In this document: one piece after another, positions 9,595 to 18,131 of the stretch | Position numbering within the stretch: position 1 is the first letter of the stretch | Layout: every line of letters starts with the position of its first letter | Assembly (NCBI GenBank): GCA_963807235.1 | Contig: CAWEBF010000032.1 | Location: 5,188 to 69,187, forward strand | DNA: 64,000 nt | Source: CAWEBF01 sp963807235 | GTDB lineage: Bacteria > Acidobacteriota > Vicinamibacteria > Vicinamibacterales > UBA2999 | Direction of reading: 5' to 3' | Translations under genes and position numbers: made by a program | Notes under the pieces: model-generated | The model's database searches: none | Seen by the model: the letters and a program-made list of their open reading frames with translations, nothing else | What the model was told of the DNA's origin: nothing

Positions 9595-10575
9595 ATGACG
9601 CGAACTACATCCGCCGTCGCTCTGACGCTCCTTTGTGGCCTGCTCATCAATGGCTCGCTGGAAGGCCGGCAGGCGCCGCAGGCGGCTGCGGACAACTCGG
9701 GTCAGCCGCACGAACTCTGGGTGAATCCCGTAGATCTCGAGAGCCGCGATCTCTTCCGTGGACCAGCCGCGGGACCGCCACCACCAATGGAAAATGGTTC
9801 CTTCGCCTTCGTGCAGAAGGACACGTCCGGCCGAAGCCCCGGCTACGACGTCCGCGACGCCGCCGGCGTGGTCTGGAGCGTCAAGCTCGGCCACGAGGCG
9901 CAGTCCGAGGTGGTCAGCTCACGCCTACTATGGGCGATCGGCTTTCACCAGCCGCCCACCTATTACATCAGCTCGTGGACGCTCACCGGCACGGAGGCCG
10001 GAGCGCAAAGCGGCGGGCGATTCCGTCCGGAGATCGACGAGTGGAAGTCGGCCGGCGAGTGGAAGTGGGAGGAACATCCCCACGCCGTCACCGCCGCCAA
10101 CGCCGGGCTGCTCGTGGCCCAGATGATGATCAACAACTGGGACCTGAAGAACTCGAACAACAAGATGATCGAGCGACCGCAAGGGTCCCCGCCCCGGCTC
10201 TACCTCGTCCGCGACCTCGGCGCGTCACTGGGCTCGAACGAGCAGGCCAAGTGGGTGCGCTGGACCCAGCTGCGCTTTCAACAGGGCACGAAGAACGACG
10301 TCGAAGGCTTCGAAGAGTCAGGATTCATCGAGGGTGTGGAGGAGGGCTTCGTGAAGTTCTCCTACAGCGGCCCGAACAAGTCGCTCGTCAGCCGCATCAC
10401 GCCGGCGCACGTCCGCTGGACGTCGCAGCTGATGTCGCGTCTCTCCGACAAGCAGTGGGAGGATGCGTTCCGCGCGGGCGGCTACCCGCCGGAAGACGCC
10501 AAGAGGTTCATCGCCAAGTTCAAGGCGAAGATCGCGCAGGGCCTGGCGCTTGCCGCCGCTCCCGCGACGCGGTAG
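9595..10575 (+). CDS. Secreted protein with atypical kinase-like (HipA/FAM20/PI-kinase fold) signature
   Basis: ATG 9595 gives a clear signal peptide (AVALTLLCGLLINGSLEG); the upstream in-frame ATG at 9490 would bury it behind an Arg-rich stretch. The mature protein carries motifs arranged as in the HipA, FAM20 and PI3/4-kinase fold. They are WSVKLG with Lys97 and a following E..SE (Glu101, Glu105), a helix LLVAQMMINNWDLKNSNN (181-189, resembling the NxDxxxxN catalytic loop), and YLVRDLGASLG (Asp207, resembling the metal-binding D of hDhG). A helical C-terminus follows. I infer a periplasmic ATP- or lipid-dependent kinase or a degenerate relative. It is intact and monocistronic. Function is unproven. 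Confidence 0.55.
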   Translation: MTRTTSAVALTLLCGLLINGSLEGRQAPQAAADNSGQPHELWVNPVDLESRDLFRGPAAGPPPPMENGSFAFVQKDTSGRSPGYDVRDAAGVVWSVKLGHEAQSEVVSSRLLWAIGFHQPPTYYISSWTLTGTEAGAQSGGRFRPEIDEWKSAGEWKWEEHPHAVTAANAGLLVAQMMINNWDLKNSNNKMIERPQGSPPRLYLVRDLGASLGSNEQAKWVRWTQLRFQQGTKNDVEGFEESGFIEGVEEGFVKFSYSGPNKSLVSRITPAHVRWTSQLMSRLSDKQWEDAFRAGGYPPEDAKRFIAKFKAKIAQGLALAAAPATR

Positions 10576-11625
10576 CTAGAACGTCGCCAGCGCGTTGAAC
10601 GGCGAGGCGGTGCCGCCCTGAACCTGGTAGATCGACCAGGTCAGCATGAATTCCCAGCGCTTCAGCCGCGCGGCCTCCACGGCAGCATCCTCTGTGTAGG
10701 CGTCGTCCACGAGCGGGAGGCCGATGTTCACCTGCGTGATCTGGTGAATCGGACGGTTGATGCCCTGCACCCCGGACGGCTGCACGTCGTTCACGGCGTC
10801 GCTGGCGAGGAGCGAGATCTCGCGAGCCCTGAGCCAGGGCAGCACCGACGCGTGCAGTCCTGCCCCACCTTGTCCGTACGCCCACGGTCCATCCGCCGCG
10901 CGCTTCGCCCAGCGGCCGGTGCGGATGATGAGCGCGTCACCGGCGCCGATCCGAACGCCGGCGAACTTCTCCCATGCCTCGAGGTCCTCGACGTAGATCG
11001 GCGTGCTCGGCTCGAGCCACTTCACACCCTTGAGGAGCGGCATGTCGACCAGGACGCCGCGCGTGATGTAGCCCGGACCCATGCGATCGGCTGCCGACTC
11101 GACGCAGCCGGCCGCCGTCAGCCTGAAAGGAAATCCGTTGTAGCTCACGGCCGGCTCACCCGGCTTGCGGCCGATCGGACCCTGGTAGTGGCACAGCGCG
11201 TCCATGTGCGAGCTCAGGCCGTCATGGATGGAGAGCGTGATCACGTCGAGCGCGCCCTGGACTTCGCCGGTCACGGGGTGAATCCGCGCCATGCGGTGCA
11301 GGTTCTCGCCGAAGCCGCCGGTATCCATGCCGGTCTTCTTGATCGGGTTGATCTGCAGCGTGACCGTCTTCGCTTCCTTCACCAGCGCCAGAGCGGCCTT
11401 TGTCTTCTCCGGCGTGATGAGGTTCAGCATCCCGCGCTGGTCGTCCTTTCCCCAGCGGCCCCAATTGGAGAGCTCCTTCTCCCACTTCTTGAGCATGTCG
11501 AGCGTGACCAGCCTCGACGGCTCCTGCGTGGATGGATGCACCTTGAACGTCGAACTGCCCTGTCCACTGACCGCGCTCGCAGCGGCGACCAGGACTCCTG
11601 CGAAGACGAGGAACGTTCTCCTCAT
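10576..11625 (-). CDS. Exported cyclase-family hydrolase (kynurenine formamidase-like, PF04199)
   Basis: This intact protein of 349 residues has a signal peptide (LVFAGVLVAAASAVSGQ). The cyclase-family metal motif is seen in LSSHMDALCHYQG (HxxxD), followed by the typical TRGVLVDMPLLKG, IYVEDLEAWEKFAGVRIGAGD, ALIIRTGRW and LLASDAVNDVQPSG segments. Known members open amide or lactone-like rings with manganese or zinc; the family also includes secreted enzymes of unknown substrate. ATG 11623-11625 overlaps the stop of the PDGKPDLSG gene upstream by 4 bases (ATGA), so they are translationally coupled. It is the last gene of the PQQ operon. The stop abuts the converging kinase-like gene with no gap. 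Confidence 0.82.
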   Translation of the reverse strand: MRRTFLVFAGVLVAAASAVSGQGSSTFKVHPSTQEPSRLVTLDMLKKWEKELSNWGRWGKDDQRGMLNLITPEKTKAALALVKEAKTVTLQINPIKKTGMDTGGFGENLHRMARIHPVTGEVQGALDVITLSIHDGLSSHMDALCHYQGPIGRKPGEPAVSYNGFPFRLTAAGCVESAADRMGPGYITRGVLVDMPLLKGVKWLEPSTPIYVEDLEAWEKFAGVRIGAGDALIIRTGRWAKRAADGPWAYGQGGAGLHASVLPWLRAREISLLASDAVNDVQPSGVQGINRPIHQITQVNIGLPLVDDAYTEDAAVEAARLKRWEFMLTWSIYQVQGGTASPFNALATF

Positions 11626-12670
11626 CGCGTCGGCCCCGCTTTGCGCACCGCCTTCCGCGCCTCGCCGCCGTCTCGCACGATGAGGTGTGTGACCCGGCCT
11701 TGGCCGTCGCTCACGAACTCGAAGCCGGTCGGAGTGGCCGTCGACATGAAGACGGTGTTCGACTGCACGAGCAGCGGCACTTTGGGTTCGTTCATTCCCT
11801 GCACGAACAACAGATCGCCCTGCGCCCTGATCACGACCTCGCGTCCCCCCAGGTCGTACGCGCCGGCATAGCGCGCCGCGATCTCCGGTGTCAGGTGCAG
11901 GCCGCCACCCGACATCTGGCGCTGGTCACGCTCGTTCTCGCACACATCCTCGAGCAGATCGGTATCGGCCGCCAGCACTCTCTGGGCCTTGACGGTGAAC
12001 GGCTTCGTGAAGACTTTCGGATCATCGATTGTGATCTCCCAGTCCATGCGCCCGACGTCGACACGGCGCAACCGCTCGGTGATGCGAAGCGACTCGGTCT
12101 GCGGGTGGCCGGAACTATCAAGCCACCCGCGGTCGTTGAAGCCGGCGGTGGTGATGACCAACGTGTCACCTTCCCAACGGCCAATCGAGTATCCCAGCCA
12201 GGCGGGATTCGGATCCTTCGGCAGTTCCCGGCCATCGGTGTAGACGGTGCGGTACGGGCTGTTGGGCGATTCGTAGAGCAGCACCGTCAGCGCCGGCGTC
12301 TGCACCACCCGCATCAGGTTGAAGAAGTTGTGGAACGGCACGCTGACCGGGAAGCACTTCGCGAGCGGGCTGTCCTTGCGCGCATCGCGCACGCGCTGCA
12401 GGAACAGCGCCTCGGCCCACGGCTGGACGTCGTTGGGACCGAGGTCCTGGGCAATGTTGAACCGGTACAGCGGCCCGGCGCCCCGCCACACCCCCGAGAG
12501 GTCGGGCTTGCCATCGGGGGTGCGCGGCGCGGGTGCCGACAGGTTCGGCTTCCCGTCGGGCAGCCGAGGGATGGCCGGCGTCGGGTAGTTGAACCACTGC
12601 GCGAGCCCCGGGCTGGACAGAAGAGGGCCACGTTCAAGACCACCGCAAAGAGCACATGGCGCGATCTCAT
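11622..12670 (-). CDS. Secreted PDGKPDLSG-type protein, paralogue 1 (frameshift near 12608)
   Basis: The N-terminus MRSRHVLFAVVLNVALF is a signal peptide. After one frame change near 12608 the protein continues AIPRLPDGKPNLSAPAPR, TPDGKPDLSGVW, then YTDGRELPKDPNPAWLGYSI, GRWEGDTLVITTAGFNDRGW, WEITIDDPKVFTKPFTV and a closing domain (EIAARYAGAYDLGGREVVIR). The PDGKPDLSGVW to RWEGDTLVV core is repeated in three other genes in this window and is common in Acidobacteriota, always secreted and often near DUF6152 and PQQ genes; its activity is unknown. The additional C-terminal lipocalin-like stretch sets this copy apart. It is coupled on both sides (overlaps at 12667-12670 and 11622-11625). Confidence 0.75.
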
Positions 12671-12819
12671 GGGGCCTCCTTCTCCGCGCTGTCGGACGCC
12701 AGCATCGCCAGCACATCCACGGCGGAACGCAAACGAACCTCGTCGGTGACGATACCGGTGAAGCTGGTCGACACGCCGTCGGGGCCTATTTCGAGCCGGT
12801 GCACCCGTGCGGCGGCCAT
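12667..12819 (-). CDS. Small 50-residue protein of unknown function
   Basis: A short frame from ATG 12817-12819 encodes MAAARVHRLEIGPDGVST followed by a helix-prone half ending DSAEKEAP. Its stop overlaps the ATG of the PDGKPDLSG gene (ATGA), which argues that it is translated. There is no strong ribosome site in front of the ATG. It fills the gap between the PQQ dehydrogenase and the PDGKPDLSG gene, with a heptad repeat block immediately upstream. It could be the remnant of a longer gene. No family recognised. Confidence 0.4.
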   Translation of the reverse strand: MAAARVHRLEIGPDGVSTSFTGIVTDEVRLRSAVDVLAMLASDSAEKEAP

Positions 12820-12870
12820 CAGATTACTCGGAGGACGGCGGGGCGTCGAGCCGCGATGCAGCCACCGCCA

Positions 12871-12926
12871 GTTCGGTCCTTGGTTCTTGGGCCTTAGTTC
12901 TTGGTCCGTCCCTAGTCCCAGGTTCG
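12871..12926 (+). repeat. Intergenic heptad repeat, locus 1
   Basis: Eight consecutive 7-base units run without slip from 12871, for example CCTTGGT, TCTTGGG, CCTTAGT, TCTTGGT. In the phase RGYYCNN this reads GGTCCTT, GGTTCTT, GGGCCTT, AGTTCTT. The array covers the stop codon of the PQQ dehydrogenase (12912-12914) and ends about 50 bases before the small gene. It is the only clear locus whose unit strand opposes its flanking genes. Confidence 0.65.
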
Positions 12927-14855
12927 TCCCGGGTAATTGGTTCGCGGCAGTCCGTCCTTCGTCAGGGGTCCACGTTGTCCCGGAGCTGACCATAGCGATC
13001 TCGAGCGGCCGTCCACCGAGAACGCCAGCACGACGTTGCCCGCGATGCCGCCATCCACCGTGTAGCCCGAGTTCACGAACAGCATGCCGTCGCCGATCAC
13101 CGGGCCGGGGCCGTCGAGCGAACCCCCGCGACCGGACACGCCGTTCACGGTGTCGTAGGACCGGACCGTGTCGAAGTCCCAGACGACGCGACCGGTGGCC
13201 GCGTCGTAGCCTCGAATGTGGCCGTCGAGCGACCCCGCGAAGGCCACGCCGGGCATGGCGCTCACGGCACCCGACTGCGCGGGGCTGCAGCGCGGGCGGC
13301 TGTCGCACGGCACCGGCGGCGTGTGCCAGACGCGCGCGCCGTCACGCAGTCGCAGCGCGAACATACCGCCACCACGTTGCCGGTCGGCGTCGGTGAACTG
13401 CGTGTAGGTCAGCATCACGCGGCCCAGGTCCGATAGCGCCACGTACACGTGTTCGCCGTCGGCCGCCGAACCCCACTGCACCCCGCCCATGGAACCGCCC
13501 AGACCGATGCGCGACTCCCACAGACGCCCGCCCTCGCGATCCGGATCGACCGCGTAGACGTTGCCGGACTTGTGGCCGGCCACGAGCGCGCGGCGGCCGC
13601 TGCCGAGCGTGACAAGGATCGGGGAGGCGGCAAAATCGAAGTCCGGGCCGTTGGCTTCGGGACAATTGGTCTTGTCGGTCAGGCGGCAGGCGCTGACGTA
13701 CCCGTCGCGTGGCGTTACCTGATGCGTCCAGCGGATGCGCCCGGTCGCCAGATCCATCGCCAGGAATGCGTCGCTGGTCCTGGTGGTGGGGTCGCTGTAA
13801 TTGTTGCCGGTGGTCACATATAACGCGCCGCGCGCCGTGTCGATGACGGGGCTGGACCATACGGCCGCGCCAGACGGCCCCCACAGCTGCGTCCCACGAG
13901 CGTTCTTGCGCACGGGCACCGGCTCTTCGGGGATGGTGTAGCTCTTCCAGATCTGTCGCCCTGTCGCGGCGTCGAGCGCCACGACGCTGCCGCGAAAACT
14001 GCAGCACTGATAGTCCGGCAGCGAGCCCACGCCTTCCTCGCTCGACGACACTGGAACGTACAAGCGGCCGTCGTGCAGGACGGCGGAGCCCGTGAGCCGC
14101 GCGGAGGGATGCGATTCCACGCTGACCTTCCAGAGCGGCTGCCCGGTGCGCGCGTCCACGGCGTGCATGTTGCCGCGCGCGTCGCCGAAGAACGCCGCGT
14201 CTCGTGCGCTGGCGCCCGCGCCGACCCTGCCCACGTTGACGGCCGTCCGCACGATGGTGCCGGCGTCGTGGGCCCAGTGCACGCAGCCGGTCTTGGCGTC
14301 GAGCGAATAGACGTTGCCGGCAATGCTGCCGACATACAGGCGCCCGTCCTGGAGCGTGATGGCCGCCCACGACTGCACGTCGCCGGGAAGACCGAACGCC
14401 CATTTCAGCTTCAGACGCGGGACGTCGGCGGCCGGAATTCCCGCGGCGGCCGCAGGCTGGAATCGCGTGTTCGACGCGTTCTGCCCGAAGCCGCTCCACC
14501 GTGCGCCGCCACTCGCACTCGGCGCCGAAGGACGGCACATTGCGGACGCGGGCGGCACGATCGAGAAGGCGGCACCCAAGGACTTGCCGCTCGCAAACTC
14601 AGCCAGGGCGCGCCGCTCCGCGGTGGTGCGGCCGTGCGTCATGGACACCATGGAGCCGAACTCCAGCGCCTCCAGGATCCGTTGCGGTGTCATCGCGCGC
14701 AGCACGTCCAACGCGGGTGCGCGATCGGTCGCTGGGCTGTGGCAGCTCGCGCAGTGCTCCTTGTACAGCGCCGCGCCGTCCTGCGCACGGGCCGGAACCG
14801 CGAGAAAGCCGAGAAAACAGAGCGGAAGGATCAGGTCGGCGTACCGGGTCGGCAT
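12912..14855 (-). CDS. PQQ-dependent dehydrogenase with N-terminal heme c site
   Basis: The protein of about 647 residues has a signal peptide (LILPLCFLGFLAVPARAQ), then YKEHCASCHSPATDR, a CxxCH heme-c motif at residues 35-39 within a short cytochrome-like domain. An eight-bladed quinoprotein propeller follows, with repeated blade motifs such as YVGSIAGNVYSLDAKTG, MHAVDARTGQPLWK, VVALDAATGRQIWKS and IRGYDAATGRVVWDFD. QCCSFRG holds a vicinal cysteine pair, as seen near PQQ in alcohol dehydrogenases. It should oxidise an alcohol, aldehyde or sugar in the periplasm and pass electrons to its own heme. Here the heme precedes the propeller, whereas many quinohemoproteins carry it at the C-terminus. 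It heads a leftward operon; only 48 bases separate it from the divergent ankyrin gene. Confidence 0.87.
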   Translation of the reverse strand: MPTRYADLILPLCFLGFLAVPARAQDGAALYKEHCASCHSPATDRAPALDVLRAMTPQRILEALEFGSMVSMTHGRTTAERRALAEFASGKSLGAAFSIVPPASAMCRPSAPSASGGARWSGFGQNASNTRFQPAAAAGIPAADVPRLKLKWAFGLPGDVQSWAAITLQDGRLYVGSIAGNVYSLDAKTGCVHWAHDAGTIVRTAVNVGRVGAGASARDAAFFGDARGNMHAVDARTGQPLWKVSVESHPSARLTGSAVLHDGRLYVPVSSSEEGVGSLPDYQCCSFRGSVVALDAATGRQIWKSYTIPEEPVPVRKNARGTQLWGPSGAAVWSSPVIDTARGALYVTTGNNYSDPTTRTSDAFLAMDLATGRIRWTHQVTPRDGYVSACRLTDKTNCPEANGPDFDFAASPILVTLGSGRRALVAGHKSGNVYAVDPDREGGRLWESRIGLGGSMGGVQWGSAADGEHVYVALSDLGRVMLTYTQFTDADRQRGGGMFALRLRDGARVWHTPPVPCDSRPRCSPAQSGAVSAMPGVAFAGSLDGHIRGYDAATGRVVWDFDTVRSYDTVNGVSGRGGSLDGPGPVIGDGMLFVNSGYTVDGGIAGNVVLAFSVDGRSRSLWSAPGQRGPLTKDGLPRTNYPGRTWD

Positions 14856-14903
14856 GGCGTCGTGAGTATATGATTCGATGTTGACAAGGAAAAGGAGCGC
14901 GTC

Positions 14904-16853
14904 ATGCGTGTGAAGGTTTTCGCCGCTCTCGTGCTCCTGACCGGCACGCTCTCGGGCCAGGCGCCCTCCGACGAGCGAATCTACCAGGCCATCCGCATCA
15001 ACGATCTCGCCGCCCTCCGCGCGCTGGTTGCGGCCGAAGGCGCCAACGTCAAGGACGCGCTGGGCCAGACGCCGCTGATGCTCGCGTCGGCGTTCGGCAG
15101 CACGGAGGCCGTGCGCCAACTGCTCTCCGCCGGCGCCGACGCGCGGCTGGCGGCCAGCTCCGGCGCCACTGCCCTGCACTGGGCAGTGACCAACCTCGAA
15201 AAGACCCGCGCGCTGATCGATGCCGGCGCCGACGTCAACGCCGCCTCACAGCTCGGACGCACGCCCCTCCTCGTGGCCTCGTCGGCGCATGACACGGCTG
15301 CGGTGGTGCAGCTCCTGCTGTCGAAGGGCGCCGGCGCCAACGCGTCTGATGCCGTCGGCGTCACGCCGCTCATCGCGGCCCTGGCGGTGGACAACCGCGA
15401 AGCGGCGCGGCTGCTTCTCGCCGCCGGCGCGGATGCAAACGCTCTGGCCCGCATCGGCCAATCGGCCACGCCGCTCATCGCCGCCGCCAACCACGGCAAC
15501 GTCGACGCGATCAAGACGCTGCTCGCTCGCAAGGTGGACGTGAGGGCTGTTTCAGCCGACCGCGCTGGTACCGTCAAGAACGGTGTGGTTCTGTTCGGCA
15601 ACGTGACCGCCCTGCACATGGCGGTCTCGAACGGCGAGCTGGAGCCAGTTCGACTGCTGCTGGACGCGGGCTCGGAGCTGGACGCGCAGGACGTCCGCGG
15701 CATGACGCCGCTCGTGTGGGCGGTCTCGACCGATCGGCCCAACGTCGAGATCGTGAGGCTGCTGCTGGCCAGGCACGCCAGCCCCGCGATCAAGACCAAG
15801 GACGGCGAGGATGCGATCGACTGGGCACGGAAGTTCAACAACCCGCCGGTGCTGGCGGCGCTTGGCTTGAAGCAGATGCCGGTCCCCGATGGCGGGGCCA
15901 GCCGGGCTGCCGGATCGTCGCCGCGGGAGGCGGTCGCGCGCAGCCTGCCGCTGCTGCAACTCGCCAGCGGCAAGATGATGACAGGCGGTGGTTGCGCGGC
16001 GTGCCACGCACAGCCGCTGTCGGCCATGTCGATCGACCTGGCCCGCGCTCGAGGGTGGACCGACGCCAGCGCGGACCGTGACCTGCAGCAGGTGATGGCG
16101 TTTTTCGGGGCCAACACGCAGCCTATGCTGCAGCTGAGGGAAGGCGGCGGGCAGCCGGATACGCAGGGCTACCTGACGTTGGCGATGGCCGCGCACAAGA
16201 TTCCGGCCAGCCGGGCCACGGACGCGCTCGCCCACTACCTGGCCGCGAAGCAACGCTCCGACGGCAGCTGGCGTGGTATCGGCGCCACTCGTGCGCCGAT
16301 CCAGGACGGAGACTTCAGCCGCACCGCCTTGAGCCTGCGGGCCATGAGCGTTTATCCCATTCCCTCGCGCACGGCCGAGTTTCGTGAGCGAGTCGCCCGC
16401 GCGGCATCGTGGCTGGCCACCGAGCCTCCCCTGAGCACGGAGGATCGTGTGATGCAGCTGCTGGGGCTGCACCGGGCGCAGTCACACGCCAGCGTCCTCG
16501 AATCGCGCAGCCGCGAGCTGAAGACGCTGCAGCGTTCCGATGGCGGCTGGGGCCAGACACCGTTCCTGCCCAGCGACGCCTATGCGACTGGACAGGTCCT
16601 CTACACACTGCGGGAGCTGGGCGTGCCGGCCGCCGATGCGTCGCTGCAGCGTGGCGTGGCGTTCCTGACGCGCACGCAGCAGGCCGACGGCTCGTGGTAT
16701 GTCAAGAGCCGGGCGATGAAGATTCAGCCGTACTTCGAGAGCGGATTTCCCCATGGGCACGATCAGTGGATCTCGCAGGCCGGCACGTCGTGGGCCGCGA
16801 TGGGGCTCGCGCTCGCGGCAACGGATCGGCCCACGACCACGGCCAGACGCTGA
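14904..16853 (+). CDS. Secreted ankyrin-repeat protein fused to a CxxCH site and a cyclase-like alpha/alpha toroid
   Basis: This intact protein of 649 residues has three parts. A signal peptide (FAALVLLTGTLSGQ) leads to about eight ankyrin repeats (residues 25-320; for example LGQTPLMLASAFGSTEAVRQ, GATALHWAV, GMTPLVWAVSTDRPNVEIV). Next comes GGGCAACHAQPLSAMS, with a heme-type CxxCH at residues 364-368. The C-terminal half has squalene-cyclase-like toroid repeats marked by the QxxxGxW motif: KQRSDGSWRG, LQRSDGGWGQ and QQADGSWYV. An AAGGAG site precedes ATG 14904. The toroid lacks an evident DxDD acid motif, so I expect binding rather than terpene cyclisation. It starts a rightward operon with DUF6152 and PDGKPDLSG genes. 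Confidence 0.8.
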   Translation: MRVKVFAALVLLTGTLSGQAPSDERIYQAIRINDLAALRALVAAEGANVKDALGQTPLMLASAFGSTEAVRQLLSAGADARLAASSGATALHWAVTNLEKTRALIDAGADVNAASQLGRTPLLVASSAHDTAAVVQLLLSKGAGANASDAVGVTPLIAALAVDNREAARLLLAAGADANALARIGQSATPLIAAANHGNVDAIKTLLARKVDVRAVSADRAGTVKNGVVLFGNVTALHMAVSNGELEPVRLLLDAGSELDAQDVRGMTPLVWAVSTDRPNVEIVRLLLARHASPAIKTKDGEDAIDWARKFNNPPVLAALGLKQMPVPDGGASRAAGSSPREAVARSLPLLQLASGKMMTGGGCAACHAQPLSAMSIDLARARGWTDASADRDLQQVMAFFGANTQPMLQLREGGGQPDTQGYLTLAMAAHKIPASRATDALAHYLAAKQRSDGSWRGIGATRAPIQDGDFSRTALSLRAMSVYPIPSRTAEFRERVARAASWLATEPPLSTEDRVMQLLGLHRAQSHASVLESRSRELKTLQRSDGGWGQTPFLPSDAYATGQVLYTLRELGVPAADASLQRGVAFLTRTQQADGSWYVKSRAMKIQPYFESGFPHGHDQWISQAGTSWAAMGLALAATDRPTTTARR

Positions 16854-16871
16854 TCGCTGAGGAGTTGGACG

Positions 16872-17270
16872 ATGAAACACATGAACGTTCTCGCCGTGGC
16901 GCTCGTGGCCGCGGTGGTACTGGCGTCACCGGCGCGCGCGCATCACTCGTTCGCCGCGGAGTTCGACGCGAAGAACTGCCGCGACTTCACGGGCGTGCTG
17001 ACCAAGGTGGATTGGCAGAACCCGCACGCCTACTTCTACATGGACGTCAAGAATGAGAGCGGCGTCATGGAATCGTGGTCGTTCCAGACCTACGCGCTCA
17101 TTACGCTGCGCCGCGCCGGCACCGACCGGCAGCTCTTCATGGATCACGTCGGCAAGGAGGTGTTCGTGCGCGGTTGCCTGGCGAGGAACGGCCGCCAGAA
17201 CTACGCCGCGGCCGGCACGATGAAATTCTCCGACGGCCAGCTGCGGCAGGTCGGACAGCTCCAGGATTGA
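16872..17270 (+). CDS. DUF6152 family periplasmic protein
   Basis: The protein of 132 residues has a signal peptide (VLAVALVAAVVLASPARA) followed directly by HHSFAAEFDAKN, then FTGVLTKVDWQNPHAYFYMD and a compact beta-rich body ending GTMKFSDGQLRQVGQLQD. The AHHSF...F and W.NPH signatures are those of DUF6152, a small exported family with two conserved N-terminal histidines that might bind metal. Its biochemical role is not established. It starts 18 bases after the ankyrin-toroid gene and is followed 14 bases later by a PDGKPDLSG gene, the neighbourhood in which this family is usually met. Intact. Confidence 0.82.
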   Translation: MKHMNVLAVALVAAVVLASPARAHHSFAAEFDAKNCRDFTGVLTKVDWQNPHAYFYMDVKNESGVMESWSFQTYALITLRRAGTDRQLFMDHVGKEVFVRGCLARNGRQNYAAAGTMKFSDGQLRQVGQLQD

Positions 17271-17284
17271 GGAGAGGCCTGCCG

Positions 17285-18130
17285 ATGACCCCGATGCTAC
17301 GCGCGAGCCTCGCGTGCGGTGCCCTGCTGACGCTCGCCTCCGTTGTCCCCTTGACCACCGCGGCACAGAACGCGCCGAGCCAGCCGTACACGATCACGGT
17401 GATGCCGCCCGGCGGCCCCGTGCCGCGCTTGCCCGACGGCAAGCCCGACCTGTCGGGGCACTGGCTGCCGAACAGCGCCGGTCAGGGCGTCAGCGGGCGG
17501 TACGGCGTGGACCCCGCGGCCACGCGGCAGTTCGACCCGAAGGTCACACCGGAGGAGCGGCCGTCGTTCCAGCCGTGGGCGCTCGAGAAGATCAAGGCGA
17601 TGACGCCGACGGAGCTGGAGCTGTCGAAGTCGTCGGTGAACTGCATGCCGCGCGGCGTGCCGGCCATCTGGCTGCAGAACCCCTATTCCACGATGCTCGT
17701 CCACAAGCCGAACATGCTGGTGCAGCTGTACGAGGTCCTGAACAACTTCCGCGTGATCCACACCGACGGGCGCCCGCTGCCGAAGTATCCCGAGCCGCTC
17801 TTCCACGGCAACAGCGCCGCGCGGTGGGAGGGCGACACGCTGGTCGTCGAATCGACGGGCTTCGACGAGCGCACCTACGTCATGCCGAACGGGTGGTTTC
17901 ACAGCGACGCGCTGCGCGTGGTGGAACGCTACACGCGGCCGTCGATGAACTACCTGATCGTCGAGGTCACCGTGGAAGACCCCAAGGTGCTGACCAAGCC
18001 GTGGAAGTCGGCGCCCCGCCGGTGGACGCTCGGCAACGGGGAGATCTACGAGTTCTACTGCACCAACAACAAGGAACTGGAGGAGCTGGAGAAGCTTCGC
18101 GAGCTGGAACTCCAGAAGGAGAAGAAGTAG
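17285..18130 (+). CDS. Secreted PDGKPDLSG-type protein, paralogue 2 (intact)
   Basis: This 281-residue copy is the only unbroken member of the family in the window. After a signal peptide (GALLTLASVVPLTTAAQ) come VPRLPDGKPDLSGHWLPN, SVNCMPRGVPAIWLQNPYST, VIHTDGRPLPKYPEP, ARWEGDTLVVESTGFDERTY, LRVVERYTRPSMNYL and VEVTVEDPKVLTKPW. It ends in a highly charged helix rich in E, L and K (ELEELEKLRELELQKEKK). The conserved cysteine in SVNCMPRG and the tryptophan-rich core suggest a ligand-binding beta fold. Function unknown. It is placed 14 bases after DUF6152 and just before the beta-barrel gene, as part of one operon. Confidence 0.78.
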   Translation: MTPMLRASLACGALLTLASVVPLTTAAQNAPSQPYTITVMPPGGPVPRLPDGKPDLSGHWLPNSAGQGVSGRYGVDPAATRQFDPKVTPEERPSFQPWALEKIKAMTPTELELSKSSVNCMPRGVPAIWLQNPYSTMLVHKPNMLVQLYEVLNNFRVIHTDGRPLPKYPEPLFHGNSAARWEGDTLVVESTGFDERTYVMPNGWFHSDALRVVERYTRPSMNYLIVEVTVEDPKVLTKPWKSAPRRWTLGNGEIYEFYCTNNKELEELEKLRELELQKEKK

Positions 18131-18131
18131 T

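Noticed and set aside
14865..14870. TATACT on the minus strand before the PQQ dehydrogenase
   Set aside because: No -35 box at 16-18 bases and only about 10 bases to the ATG; it would need a leaderless transcript, for which there is no other sign.
14881..14886. TTGACA box before the ankyrin-toroid gene
   Set aside because: It is only about 18 bases before the ATG, so a -10 box would fall inside the coding region and after the ribosome site.
14904..16853. Toroid domain as an active squalene-hopene cyclase
   Set aside because: QxxxGxW repeats are present but no DxDD acid motif is visible and the domain is about half the size of the enzyme.
16872..17270. DUF6152 protein as a copper chaperone because of the N-terminal HH
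   Set aside because: Two histidines after the cleavage site are suggestive but no methionine or cysteine copper site is present; left as unknown function.
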